Of a stretch of DNA of 64,000 bases, positions 1-7,865 are shown piece after piece; positions within the stretch are counted from its first letter, which is position 1, and each line of letters begins with the position of its first letter. This stretch comes from Anaerolinea sp. (lineage in GTDB: Bacteria; Chloroflexota; Anaerolineae; Anaerolineales; Villigracilaceae): contig DYID01000012.1 in the NCBI GenBank assembly GCA_020723805.1, positions 44,495 through 108,494 of the forward strand. The letters are read 5' to 3'. The notes below the pieces were generated by a model that saw nothing but the letters and a program-made list of their open reading frames with translations, did no database searches and was not told where the DNA came from. The position numbers and the translations under genes are program-made.

Positions 1-282
1 GCCGAGAATCATGATGCCGAGCGGGATGGTGATGTAGGGAGGGTCGCTTTCCAATTGGCGGTGAGGGACGCGAAGCAGGATGAAGGTGTAATCTTCATCG
101 CGTTCGATGCGCGGCATTTCATCGAGGTCGAGGGAATAATTGATATAGTCAATATCCACACCCCAGTTGACCAGTTGCTCGATCTCTTCCGGCGTGGGGT
201 CCACAACCTTGACCCATGCGCCGTTCACCATCGAGTCCAGTTGTTCGATTCCCCGCTCGGTGGTTTTGTAAATGGTGAGCAT
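1..282 (-). CDS. CorA-like magnesium/divalent cation transporter, N-terminal part
   Basis: Only the first 94 residues are inside the window; the gene continues past the left edge. The start ATG is preceded by AAGGAGG at good spacing. The protein begins MLTIYKTTERGIEQLD and contains WVKVVDPTPEEIEQL, the usual opening of CorA-family proteins (cytosolic N-domain, channel helices at the C-terminus). CorA pentamers conduct Mg2+ and other divalent ions through the inner membrane. The GMN selectivity motif is not in view, so membership rests on the N-domain only. Confidence 0.75.
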   Translation of the reverse strand, partial: MLTIYKTTERGIEQLDSMVNGAWVKVVDPTPEEIEQLVNWGVDIDYINYSLDLDEMPRIERDEDYTFILLRVPHRQLESDPPYITIPLGIMILG

Positions 283-304
283 GAATGCCTCCTTGCGTGA
301 GATC

Positions 305-335
305 ATCACGCAGAGGCATGGCTCATCTGCGTGAT
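305..335. promoter_or_regulatory. Hairpin in the leader of the CorA-like gene
   Basis: ATCACGCAGA and TCTGCGTGAT form a perfect 10-bp stem with an 11-nt loop. On the minus strand it lies just upstream of the AAGGAGG ribosome binding site of the transporter gene, so it would be in its 5' leader. A regulatory role is inference; no known Mg2+ riboswitch core was recognised. Confidence 0.35.
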
Positions 336-515
336 GTCATGGATGTCGCAATGCGTAAACTCCGTCCGTACTGGGCGGCTGGCTCTCGGTATTTCCTGAA
401 GTGCTTTCGTTCGTAAACATCACGGTTCCTTGCGGCGGTTATTGTACGCCTGTTGAGTGAATTCCACAACGGCTACGCCCGCCAACCTTGCAAATCGGCA
501 AAAATCCCCCCTCTT

Positions 516-938
516 TCATTCCTCATCATCAGACGCGATGCCCGGCTGATTGATGCTCAACACCTCGCCATGCACGTTGATGGTGACCTTGAATCCCATC
601 ATCCCCAGATACGCGCGCACATCCTCGGGGATGCCCATTTCCATCAACTGGTCGAACTGCTTGTCAATGTTCTTCAACTGCTGTTCGATGGCGGCTTTGG
701 TGAACACATCTTCCTGCCCCAGCATTTTGGCGGTTTCCTGAGAAATCAGGTCTTCACTGCCTTTCATCAGTTCGGCAATATGACCGAGCACCTGCCGGTC
801 CACCTGCTCCGAGGGAATGTGGCGGCGAAAGCCTGCATCGTCCACCACATAGCAGGGCTCGTCGCCCACTAAAGCGGTTTCGACAAGACGGTCGGCTTCA
901 TCGAAGACGAGACCGGCGAAGAGGGGAGACCGTGTCAT
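516..938 (-). CDS. Conserved-looking hypothetical protein, 140 aa
   Basis: Acidic soluble protein of 140 residues without signal peptide or membrane segment. The first half (GLVFDEADRLVETALVGDEPCYVVDDAGFRRHI) looks like a small beta-rich domain; the centre is helical and ends in a charged DDEE tail. Codon use matches the neighbouring chromosomal genes. I do not recognise a family. It is encoded alone, with a repeat tract upstream; the start ATG has no strong ribosome binding site. Confidence 0.6.
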   Translation of the reverse strand: MTRSPLFAGLVFDEADRLVETALVGDEPCYVVDDAGFRRHIPSEQVDRQVLGHIAELMKGSEDLISQETAKMLGQEDVFTKAAIEQQLKNIDKQFDQLMEMGIPEDVRAYLGMMGFKVTINVHGEVLSINQPGIASDDEE

Positions 939-968
939 GGGGTTACTCGATGCAAAGGCAGGCGATGC

Positions 969-1028
969 GAGGATAGGAGATAGGAGGATAGGAGATAGGA
1001 GGATAGGAGATAGGAGGATAAGAGATAC
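969..1028. repeat. Purine-rich 15-bp tandem repeat, four units
   Basis: The unit GAGGATAGGAGATAG is repeated three times exactly and a fourth time with changes. It lies 3' of the four-helix-bundle gene. A related tract in inverted orientation lies at the 5' side of the same gene (1506-1536), so the two tracts bracket it. Confidence 0.85.
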
Positions 1029-1057
1029 GGACTTAGGAGCAAAAGGTTCATGGTGGA

Positions 1058-1507
1058 TTACTTCCTTCCCAAGTTTCGTTTGTGGGAATTGAGGAGATTG
1101 GTAATAAGCGAGATCAGGTGGTCAATCACCTTATAACGATGCTCGAGCAGGTCGGCCGGCAAGGCATGACGAGAACGGTAGTACCAACCGCGCGTTTCCC
1201 GGGCTTCACCCAGGCTGATTTTCAGAATCCGCACATAGTCCGGCGTCCCAACGCCGCGTCCAAACGCCTCTTCCATGTTTGCGCTGACGCTTCCCGAGCT
1301 GTGCATAATTTGAGAAACGTAATGCCTGGCGCGAAAATCTTTTTGCAAGAATTCGCAATCATCCCAAACAAGGTCGGAGAGAAACAAGGCGACACGGTAA
1401 TACAAAGAATCCCATAACGGATCATTCTTGAAGTACGAAGAGACTGTTTTCTCCCAATCCTCGAACTTCAGAAAATGATGGCTCAGCGCCGTTTGTTTAT
1501 CTTCCAT
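1058..1507 (-). CDS. Four-helix bundle protein (S23 / rRNA intervening-sequence family)
   Basis: 149-residue all-helical protein. The central stretch SANMEEAFGRGVGTPDYVRILKIS and the signature GEARETRGWYYR are typical of the four-helix-bundle family first described in 23S rRNA intervening sequences and related to the Avd accessory proteins of diversity-generating retroelements. These form pentameric nucleic-acid-binding barrels, but freestanding members have no firm role. The ATG directly follows the flanking purine-rich repeat, whose GGAG serves as its ribosome binding site. No reverse transcriptase is nearby, so a DGR role is unlikely. Confidence 0.8.
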   Translation of the reverse strand: MEDKQTALSHHFLKFEDWEKTVSSYFKNDPLWDSLYYRVALFLSDLVWDDCEFLQKDFRARHYVSQIMHSSGSVSANMEEAFGRGVGTPDYVRILKISLGEARETRGWYYRSRHALPADLLEHRYKVIDHLISLITNLLNSHKRNLGRK

Positions 1508-1536
1508 CTCCTAACTCCTATCTTCTTATCTCCTAC
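1506..1536. repeat. Purine-rich repeat, inverted partner of the 969-1028 tract
   Basis: Read on the minus strand this tract is a series of GGAGATA / TAGGAG units like those at 969-1028, but in opposite orientation on the + strand. It ends exactly at the start codon of the four-helix-bundle gene and supplies its Shine-Dalgarno sequence. Confidence 0.6.
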
Positions 1537-1573
1537 TTGTCTCCAGCGACTTCTCCTTTCCTCCGCGTCTTTG

Positions 1574-2599
1574 TTAGACCACCTGAACGCGCGTGCCTTC
1601 GCCCGGCATGTGGATGTAAGACGCATCCACCGGGACGTTGGGCAGGGTCCAGCGATACAAGAACTTTGCCGCCTCTGACGGCAGATTCACGCAGCCGTGA
1701 CTGCGCGGACGACCATAATCGTTATGCCAGTATGCGCCGTGCAAGGCATGACCAGCGCCGGTGAAGAACGAACACCACGGCACGCCAGGCAGGTTATAGA
1801 TGTTTTCCAGCGCGTCGCCCTGATTGGTCATATGCACGGCGGGACCTTTGTGATACGTACGAAACTCGCCGCGCGGGGTTTCGGTGCCCGGCGCACCGGA
1901 GGAACAACGCTGAGAGAAGACCAATTTTTCCCCTTCGAAGGCGGTGACCATCTGGGTCTCTAGTTCAATGACAATCAATTTTTCCTCGTTCGGCACTTCG
2001 GGCGAGAGCAGGGTCAACTCGTCGTAAGGCACGAGCCGCATGGCATACGAAGGAACATACAACTCGCGTTTGATTTCGCTGTCGTAGATTTCATACCAGA
2101 TGCTCTTTTCTTCGCGCGTCACGACGACCCGTTTCACCCAATGCGTGCTTCCATAATAGACGCGGTATCCGCGCTCGGCATAGACGTAGGGCGACTTCTT
2201 CGTATCCACAAAGGGAATGGTGATTTCACCCACCCGTCCCTTTTCGGGAACGTCGAACTGCGGTTTCTGGTAGCGGGTTTCCACGGGGAGCACCCAGCCG
2301 GAGTAGGTGTAGCCCTCGTTGTTGATTTGATACCACACACGGTTGAAGGGATTCCCCTCGTCGCCGTTTTCCTCGATGGCGGTGATGTCCACCACCTTGT
2401 CTTTGCCGAAGAAATGAATTTTGTTGGCGTTGAAGGAGGGTGCATCGTAGAGCGGAATGCCGCTGATGGTCATGCACCCTTGTTTGAAAGCAGAGGCGGC
2501 GAGGGCGCGGTCGAGTTTCAGGTCGCGCAGGGCAAAGGCAAGCGAACCAGCGGCTGCCAGTTTGAGAAATTCGCGGCGGGAAATTTGAGGGTTGAGCAT
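1574..2599 (-). CDS. L,D-transpeptidase (YkuD domain) with Tat-type signal
   Basis: Exported peptidoglycan enzyme of 341 residues. Residues 1-36 hold a twin-arginine signal (SRREFLKLAAAGSLAFAL). A middle region follows (about 40-215, with SH3-like segments NRVWYQINNEGYTYSGW), then a C-terminal YkuD domain with LHGAYWHNDYGRPRSHGCVNL, giving the catalytic His and Cys of the SHGC motif. L,D-transpeptidases make 3-3 crosslinks or attach proteins to peptidoglycan through a Cys acyl-enzyme. It is the last of four same-strand YkuD genes; the next one is a close paralogue. Confidence 0.9.
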   Translation of the reverse strand: MLNPQISRREFLKLAAAGSLAFALRDLKLDRALAASAFKQGCMTISGIPLYDAPSFNANKIHFFGKDKVVDITAIEENGDEGNPFNRVWYQINNEGYTYSGWVLPVETRYQKPQFDVPEKGRVGEITIPFVDTKKSPYVYAERGYRVYYGSTHWVKRVVVTREEKSIWYEIYDSEIKRELYVPSYAMRLVPYDELTLLSPEVPNEEKLIVIELETQMVTAFEGEKLVFSQRCSSGAPGTETPRGEFRTYHKGPAVHMTNQGDALENIYNLPGVPWCSFFTGAGHALHGAYWHNDYGRPRSHGCVNLPSEAAKFLYRWTLPNVPVDASYIHMPGEGTRVQVV

Positions 2600-2662
2600 G
2601 GGATAAGTGTAACGCAGAAGATGAATTTTTCGGGCTTTATCACTGAATTCTTATAGACGCAC

Positions 2663-2750
2663 AATCACCTTTACGCACCGTCCCGAAGGTTTGGCTGAAA
2701 AATAGACGCAATTTGCGAGAACCTTCGGGACGCTTCGCGTAAGGTGAGTT
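2663..2750 (+). repeat. Dispersed hairpin repeat A, copy 1
   Basis: About 80 bp with outer inverted ends (TCACCTTTACGC / GCGTAAGGTGA) and an inner hairpin whose arms are CGTCCCGAAGGTT and AACCTTCGGGACG. The same unit occurs at 7161, 14923 and 17589 (inverted). It lies between two L,D-transpeptidase genes and touches the 3' end of the upstream one. Confidence 0.9.
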
Positions 2751-3775
2751 ATAGACTCACAACCACCTTTGTGCCTGTAAAGCCATAGACGAGCGGCTTT
2801 TCCGGCGGGACGGGGGGAAGCGTCCAGCGGTAGAGCCATTTGGCGGCTTGCGGCGTGAGGTTGATGCACCCGTGACTGCGCGGACGCCCGAAGTCGTTGT
2901 GCCAGTAGGTGCCGTGCAGAGCAATGCCGTTTTCCTTGATGTACATCACCCAAGGCACGCCGGGCAGGTCGAAGCCGTTGGAGGCGAGGTCGCCGGTTGC
3001 CATGTGGCGCGTGGGACGTTTGTGGTAGGTGATGTATTCGCCGACGGGCGTGGTGTATGCGCCGCTGGAACGGCGTCCGCCGGTGGCGGCGCGGGTGGCA
3101 AAGACCAGGTTGTCTTTTTCGTAGGCAAGCACCAGCTGCTCTTCGAGGCGCACTTCGATGCGCTTTTCGCGGAGGGAAAGGTCGGGAGAAAGAGGAGCCA
3201 GTTCCCCGTCGGGGATGAGGCGGATGTGTTCCCCGCGCACGAAGTATTGCTGGTTGTATTTGTCGTCCAGCAAGGCATACCAGACGCTTCCATCCGCCAA
3301 GACGGCGCTGGCGGTCACCCAGTGGACGGTCTCGTAATAGAGACGATAGATTACATCGGATTCGGGATTCGCTTCGAGGTGCGCGTCGGTGAAGGGGACG
3401 CTGACCTCGCCCAACGCGCCGCGCGGAGGGATGGGCTGCGGTTCGTTCAGGACCGTGCGGACAGGCTGGACGCTCCCCGAATAGACGTATCCGCCCTCTT
3501 CGAGTTCGTACCACACGCGGTTGTATGCCGTTTCGTCGTCACTGAGAGCAGTGTTGGTGATTCGGAGGATGAGATCGCGCCAGTAGAGTTTTTTTCTTTT
3601 TGGTTTTGCGGTTCGGTTCTTCATACGACCAGAGCGTGCGGTCGAGGACGCGCCCCTGGAGGGCATCGAAAGAATCGGCGAACGGGTGGAGGGACAGGCT
3701 GGGCAAGAGAAGCCCCATCAAGCCATAGCCGCTGAGTTTGAGAAAGTCGCGCCGGGAGATGGGGGGCTTGCTCAT
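2749..3775 (-). pseudogene. L,D-transpeptidase (YkuD), frameshifted at a T7/A7 homopolymer
   Basis: Collinear with the neighbour at 1574. The Tat signal MSKPPISRRDFLKLSG starts at 3775, and the YkuD motif LHGTYWHNDFGRPRSHGCINL is near the end. The N-terminal ~60 residues and the remaining ~285 lie in different frames. The switch falls at a run of seven T (3589-3595; A on the coding strand). Removing one base joins WSYEEPNRKTKKKK to LYWRDLILRITNTA, which aligns without gap to the paralogue. So this is a real frameshift, a homopolymer sequencing error, or slippage. If corrected it is an intact exported L,D-transpeptidase of about 341 residues. Confidence 0.8.
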
Positions 3776-3820
3776 GGTCGAATGCGTCCTTCCCTTGCGG
3801 GAGAAGACGGGAGACAAAGC

Positions 3821-4633
3821 CTAGTAATGGATGTTGACGAGCGTGCCAACCGATGCCCAGTTGAACAGCCATTCGGCGTCTTCGGTGCGCAGGTTGACAC
3901 AGCCGTGACTCATGGGCGTGCCAAAGTTGTTGTGCCAGTAGGTGCCGTGCAAGCCATAGCCCTTGTAGAAGTACATGATGTAGGGGACGTTGGGCAGGGA
4001 GTAGCCGGGACCGGACATGCGGGCAGAGCGAATCTTGACGTAGATTTTGTATTGACCGGTCACGGTGGGAGTGCGCCATGTGCCGGTGGAAACGACAAAA
4101 GAGTTTACGACCACATCGCCTTCATAGGCAAAGACCATCTGGCGGGTCAGGTCCACGTCAATCCAGCGGACGCCGTTGCCGGCGCTGGCAACGCTCGGTT
4201 TTTGCGGGGAAAGTGTGGGCGGAACGTATTGCGGCGTGGGCGTATCCGCGAGGATTTCCATGGACAACGGCGCGGGGGTTTCGGTGGGTTCGGGGGTGGA
4301 GGTGGGCGCTTCGGTGGGGGTATCGGTGGGAGCGGGAGTGAGGCTGGGGAAGGGCGAAGGTTCGAGCGCCGGGGCAGGCAGGTCAATGGGCTGGACGTTG
4401 AGAATACCCGCGCCAACCGGCGCGAGGGCAGGTTTGGCAATTTCCACCTGCGCCCAGAGGATTTCTTCTTGAGCAGAGACCGCCGCCGGCTGAGGGTTGA
4501 GTACCGAGGCAAAGACAGGGGTGTTGAATGCCGTCCATGCGGCGGCGCCAATCACCGCCAGGCAGAGAAACATGCTCAATGCGCCCCACAGGAGATACAG
4601 CCGCGAAGACTTTGATGATTTGCCTGTTTTCAT
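3821..4633 (-). CDS. Membrane-anchored L,D-transpeptidase (YkuD)
   Basis: 270 residues. An N-terminal transmembrane anchor (about 12-38), a long Pro/Thr/Glu linker (about 85-135, TPAPTDTPTEAPTSTPEP), and a YkuD domain with LHGTYWHNNFGTPMSHGCVNL (catalytic His and Cys). It ends NIHY right after the WLFNWA helix. The linker would carry the domain into the wall. Same strand as the other transpeptidases, with a 45-bp gap to the frameshifted copy downstream, so likely one transcription unit. Confidence 0.9.
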   Translation of the reverse strand: MKTGKSSKSSRLYLLWGALSMFLCLAVIGAAAWTAFNTPVFASVLNPQPAAVSAQEEILWAQVEIAKPALAPVGAGILNVQPIDLPAPALEPSPFPSLTPAPTDTPTEAPTSTPEPTETPAPLSMEILADTPTPQYVPPTLSPQKPSVASAGNGVRWIDVDLTRQMVFAYEGDVVVNSFVVSTGTWRTPTVTGQYKIYVKIRSARMSGPGYSLPNVPYIMYFYKGYGLHGTYWHNNFGTPMSHGCVNLRTEDAEWLFNWASVGTLVNIHY

Positions 4634-4678
4634 GATGTCACCTCGCTCCTCTAAAAGAACATGGCGTAGTGTGCCGCT

Positions 4679-4715
4679 TTCCGCTAATCTACGCTAATCT
4701 TCACGAAAGTTTTGA
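4679..4715 (+). repeat. Dispersed repeat B, copy 1
   Basis: Contains CCGCTAATCTACGCTAATCT followed by TCACGAAA. The same string occurs at 6359-6396 and, diverged and partly palindromic, at 17491-17550. All copies are intergenic in the chromosomal part. Confidence 0.8.
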
Positions 4716-4725
4716 ACCGATGTTG

Positions 4726-5469
4726 TCACCAGCGGATTTCCACGGGCGTGCCGATCTCCGCCCAGTCGTAGAGCAGTTTCGATTCGTAGGTTCCCAGCAC
4801 CACACAGCCGTAAGAGACGGGTCTGCCCAGGTAGCCTTCCCAGAGGGTGGCGCCGTTGGGCAGGATGGGCAGAGCGTGGATTCCATTCTCCAGCCCGCCC
4901 GCCCAGTAGATGCCAAGCCAGTTTGGCATCCAGATGTCCCAAGTGGAGCCGTAGGCGTTGGGGATTTTGCTTTGCACGGCAAATGTCCCGACGCGGGTGG
5001 CGTTGTTCATGCCGGTGGAAGCGACGAAACTGTAAATCAGCACGTCGTCCTCATAGACGTACATGTGCTGTTCGGAAATGTCCACGAGGATGTATTTCGA
5101 ACCGCCGTAGGAGACAGCCGCCGGCTGAGGCGCAACGTATTGCGGCGTGGGGGTATCCGCCAGCACTTCCATGGAGAGCAGGGCGGGCGTCTCGGTGGGA
5201 AGGGGCGTAGGGGTGTCGGCGGGCAGGGGCGTGGGCGGCTCTGCCGTTATGGACGCCGTCGATTCGATTTGCGTTCCAGGCAGGAGGGCAATCGTTGTGC
5301 GCGCCGGCTTGGGGATTTCGACATACGACCAGATATATTCCTGCACAGGCGCAGGCGGCGGGACAAAATATGCCTGCACGTAAGGGACGGCGAACCAGAA
5401 TGCGGCGAGGAGAATGCCTCCGAATGCCAGGAGCAGGCTCAGGCGGAGAAAGAAGCGGCGAGATTTCAT
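4726..5469 (-). CDS. Membrane-anchored L,D-transpeptidase-like protein with SYGC motif
   Basis: 247 residues from the ATG at 5469, chosen because it overlaps the stop of the upstream amidase gene (ATGA) and directly precedes the hydrophobic anchor. Anchor about 5-28, Pro/Thr linker (PTPLPADTPTPLPTETPA), then a YkuD-like domain. The catalytic stretch reads GIHALPI...GRPVSYGCVVL, so the His of the usual SHGC motif is Tyr and the following Asn is Val. Cys is kept. Some YkuD subfamilies vary here, so activity is plausible but not certain. Translationally coupled to the amidase. Confidence 0.8.
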   Translation of the reverse strand: MKSRRFFLRLSLLLAFGGILLAAFWFAVPYVQAYFVPPPAPVQEYIWSYVEIPKPARTTIALLPGTQIESTASITAEPPTPLPADTPTPLPTETPALLSMEVLADTPTPQYVAPQPAAVSYGGSKYILVDISEQHMYVYEDDVLIYSFVASTGMNNATRVGTFAVQSKIPNAYGSTWDIWMPNWLGIYWAGGLENGIHALPILPNGATLWEGYLGRPVSYGCVVLGTYESKLLYDWAEIGTPVEIRW

Positions 5470-6266
5470 GGCGCGGTTCCAGGGACGGGCGTCGGTTCGA
5501 TGTTCTCGTTGTTGGCAAAGCACAGGATGCCGTCCACGATGCCGGCGGCGACGCGGTCTGTCTGCTTGGTGAGGATTTCGCGGTCGAGGTTGAGGAAGCC
5601 GGTCTCGATGATGGCGGCGATGGTGCTGGGGTCAATTTCGCGGAAGGCGTGATACTCGCGCATGTCGCTGGTGATGCTGCCGGCGTGGAAGGTGAGGTTC
5701 GTGGCGCGCTGGTAGCGGTCCACCAGGCAGGCGGTGAGACGGTTGGCGCGGTTGGGGTCGGTGGTGTTGAGCGCCGCGGCAACTTTGAAGCCGGTGGCTT
5801 CGTCGTTGATGTATTCGCAGGAATCGTTGTGGATGGAAACAATGGCGAGGGCGCGGTAGCCGTTGAGACGGGAGTCGAACTCACGCAGCAGGTCCACCTG
5901 ATAGCCCGCTTCGATCAATTTCTGTTGGACGATTGCCGCAATCTTGAGGTTGACATCCGCCTCTGTAAGCGTGACCTGACCGTTTCCGTCCACGCACACG
6001 GCGCCAGGGTCATTGCCGGCGTGTCCGGCGACGATGCCAATGCGCAGTTGCGGCTGGGAGGCGGGCGCGGCTCCATCCACCGGGCGGGGGGTGAGGATGA
6101 CGCTCAGGCGGCTGTAAAAATCGCCGGAGACCAGTCCGCGCGAGGGAAAGGCGGTGAACAGGGTCGCCAGCAGAACGGCAATGCCAAAAACGGATTGCAG
6201 AATGCGAAGCGTGCTCCGGCTCGCGCCTTGCCGCCGGGGCGGGCGGGGATGAGATGCGGTTTCCAT
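5466..6266 (-). CDS. N-acetylmuramoyl-L-alanine amidase (Amidase_3, zinc-dependent)
   Basis: Cleaves the amide bond between MurNAc and the stem peptide. From the ATG at 6266 (GGAG just upstream) it has 266 residues: a basic N-terminus, a membrane segment (about 22-42), then an Amidase_3 domain. The zinc and catalytic positions are visible as GIVAGHAG (His), TEADVN (Glu), SIHNDS (His) and IIETGFL (Glu). The domain keeps the usual motif order but is short, without wall-binding repeats. It heads the transpeptidase operon and overlaps the next gene by four bases. Confidence 0.88.
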   Translation of the reverse strand: METASHPRPPRRQGASRSTLRILQSVFGIAVLLATLFTAFPSRGLVSGDFYSRLSVILTPRPVDGAAPASQPQLRIGIVAGHAGNDPGAVCVDGNGQVTLTEADVNLKIAAIVQQKLIEAGYQVDLLREFDSRLNGYRALAIVSIHNDSCEYINDEATGFKVAAALNTTDPNRANRLTACLVDRYQRATNLTFHAGSITSDMREYHAFREIDPSTIAAIIETGFLNLDREILTKQTDRVAAGIVDGILCFANNENIEPTPVPGTAP

Positions 6267-6341
6267 GCTGCTCCAGATGGTACCTTTGAAACGGGCAGGA
6301 GGCAAGAGTTTGGCGGCTCGGTTTTGGAGACAAGACTTCAC

Positions 6342-6672
6342 GAAACGGGATCGGGGATGTCCGCTAATCTACGCTAATCTTCACGAAATTTGAATGGTTA
6401 GCACAAATTAGGGTCTGTATGCAAAATGCTTTGCAGGGTGGTCGAGTAGGCGGCGTCTCGATACGCCCTTCGGGCTACTCGACCGCCGCCGTATCGAGAC
6501 CACCTTTTGAATTTACATACACACCTTAGCGTACATTCGTGGATGATATTTCCGGTTGTACAATACTCCGCGCTTGAGCGCCTTCATTCCATCGCTGGAA
6601 AATTGCGGGCGGGGTATTTCGCTTGACGCATCCCCGCCCGCCAAGTATGATGACGCCCGCATTGGAGAACTT
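6342..6672. repeat. Repeat-filled intergenic stretch (repeat B copy 2 and a compound palindrome)
   Basis: No gene seen. Repeat B occupies 6359-6396. At 6437-6504 is a compound palindrome with three arm pairs: GGTGGTC/GACCACC, GGTCGAGTAG/CTACTCGACC and GTCTCGATACG/CGTATCGAGAC. Such GGTCGAG palindromes resemble REP/BIME elements. The rest (6505-6672) leads to the flavin reductase gene. Confidence 0.7.
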
Positions 6673-7158
6673 ATGACCCTCGACCCCGAAACCCTTCGCC
6701 GCGCCATGCGCGCCTGGACGACCGGCGTGACCATCGTCACCGCCGCGCACGGCGGTCAACGCTACGGCATGACCGTCAACTCGTTCACTTCCATTTCGCT
6801 CGACCCGCCGCTGATTTCGGTGGCGCTCAGACGGCTCACACATACGTACACACTAGTGGAACAATCCGGCGAATTTGCCGTTACCATCCTCTCCGCCAAT
6901 CAAGACAATCTTTCCGAGCGTTTCGCCGGCAAGATAGCGGACATCGCTGACCGGTTCGCAGGCGTGGAGACGGAACGCCTCCTGTTAGAAGCGCCCCTCA
7001 TCAAAGGCGGCGTGGCATATTTCAACTGCCGTGTGGTGCAATCCATTCCCGTCGGGGAAAACACACTTTTCATTGCCGAGGTCATTGCCGCAAAAGGAGA
7101 AGGCGAAGGCGAGCCTTTGGTGTATCATAATAGAGTGTATTGGAAACTTACAAACTGA
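6673..7158 (+). CDS. Flavin reductase family protein (FMN-binding split barrel)
   Basis: 161 residues. The opening LRRAMRAWTTGVTIVTAAHGGQ and then GMTVNSFTSISLDPPLISVAL is the hallmark of the flavin-reductase-like FMN-binding split barrel; TLVEQSGEFAVTIL and the closing YHNRVYWKL also fit. These NAD(P)H:flavin oxidoreductases supply reduced flavin to monooxygenases or act alone. Start chosen at 6673 because it begins the domain and has GGAG nine bases upstream. It stands alone between repeats, so the partner is unknown. Confidence 0.9.
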   Translation: MTLDPETLRRAMRAWTTGVTIVTAAHGGQRYGMTVNSFTSISLDPPLISVALRRLTHTYTLVEQSGEFAVTILSANQDNLSERFAGKIADIADRFAGVETERLLLEAPLIKGGVAYFNCRVVQSIPVGENTLFIAEVIAAKGEGEGEPLVYHNRVYWKLTN

Positions 7159-7160
7159 TG

Positions 7161-7241
7161 TTACGCACCGTCCCGAAGGTTTGGCTGGAAAATAGGTGCA
7201 ATTTGCGAGAACCTTCGGGACGTTTCGCGTAAGGCGAGTTA
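7161..7241 (+). repeat. Dispersed hairpin repeat A, copy 2
   Basis: Same ~80-bp unit as at 2663, starting TTACGCACCGTCCCGAAGG and ending GGGACGTTTCGCGTAAGG. It fills the gap between the flavin reductase and AMMECR1 genes. Confidence 0.9.
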
Positions 7242-7281
7242 CCAGGCAGCCCCAACGGGAGGGGTGTGGAGCGTATCCGCC

Positions 7282-7851
7282 ATGAACGAAAAACTGACCG
7301 CCGAAGAACAAAAGACCCTGCTTCGCCTGGCGCGCGAAGCGATGGAACATGCCGTGCGAGGCGAAAAACTTCCACCCCTCGACCTCGCCAGCCTGTCTCC
7401 CCGTCTGCGCGAACCGGGCGCTTCCTTCGTCACACTGACCATCGAGGGACAATTGCGCGGCTGCATCGGCACGCTCGAGGCATATCAACCGCTTGCCGCG
7501 GACGTGCGTGAACATGCCATTGCCGCCGCCCTGCAAGACCCGCGCTTCCCGCCGGTGAGAGAAGACGAATTGAGCCGCATTCAGGTCGAGGTCTCGAGGC
7601 TGACGCGTCCGCTTCCCCTCGACTACAAAGACGCCGCCGACATCCTCTCCAAACTGCGCCCCGGCGTGGATGGCGTCATCCTGCGCGACGGCTTCCGCCG
7701 CGCCACCTTCCTGCCGCAAGTGTGGGAAAAAATCCCCAACCCCGCCGAGTTCCTCGATAACTTGTGTTACAAAATGGGCGCCAGCCCCGATCTCTGGCGG
7801 CGCAAACACCTCGACGTGATGACCTATCAAGTCGAAGAATTTCACGAGTAG
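7282..7851 (+). CDS. AMMECR1 domain protein (AmmeMemoRadiSam system protein A type)
   Basis: 189 residues from the ATG at 7282. The AMMECR1 motif LRGCIGTLEAYQPL is present, followed by HAIAAALQDPRFPPV and VEVSRLTRPLPL, all diagnostic of the family. The molecular function is unknown; in many bacteria it occurs with a MEMO and a radical-SAM protein, neither of which is in this window. An upstream in-frame GTG at 7264 is possible but lies next to repeat A. Confidence 0.9.
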   Translation: MNEKLTAEEQKTLLRLAREAMEHAVRGEKLPPLDLASLSPRLREPGASFVTLTIEGQLRGCIGTLEAYQPLAADVREHAIAAALQDPRFPPVREDELSRIQVEVSRLTRPLPLDYKDAADILSKLRPGVDGVILRDGFRRATFLPQVWEKIPNPAEFLDNLCYKMGASPDLWRRKHLDVMTYQVEEFHE

Positions 7852-7865
7852 GGTAAAATCATCGC

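Noticed and set aside
969..1028. CRISPR array from the 15-bp tandem repeats
   Set aside because: Units are contiguous without spacers.
1058..1507. Diversity-generating retroelement accessory gene (avd)
   Set aside because: No reverse transcriptase, template repeat or variable repeat nearby; only the four-helix fold is shared.
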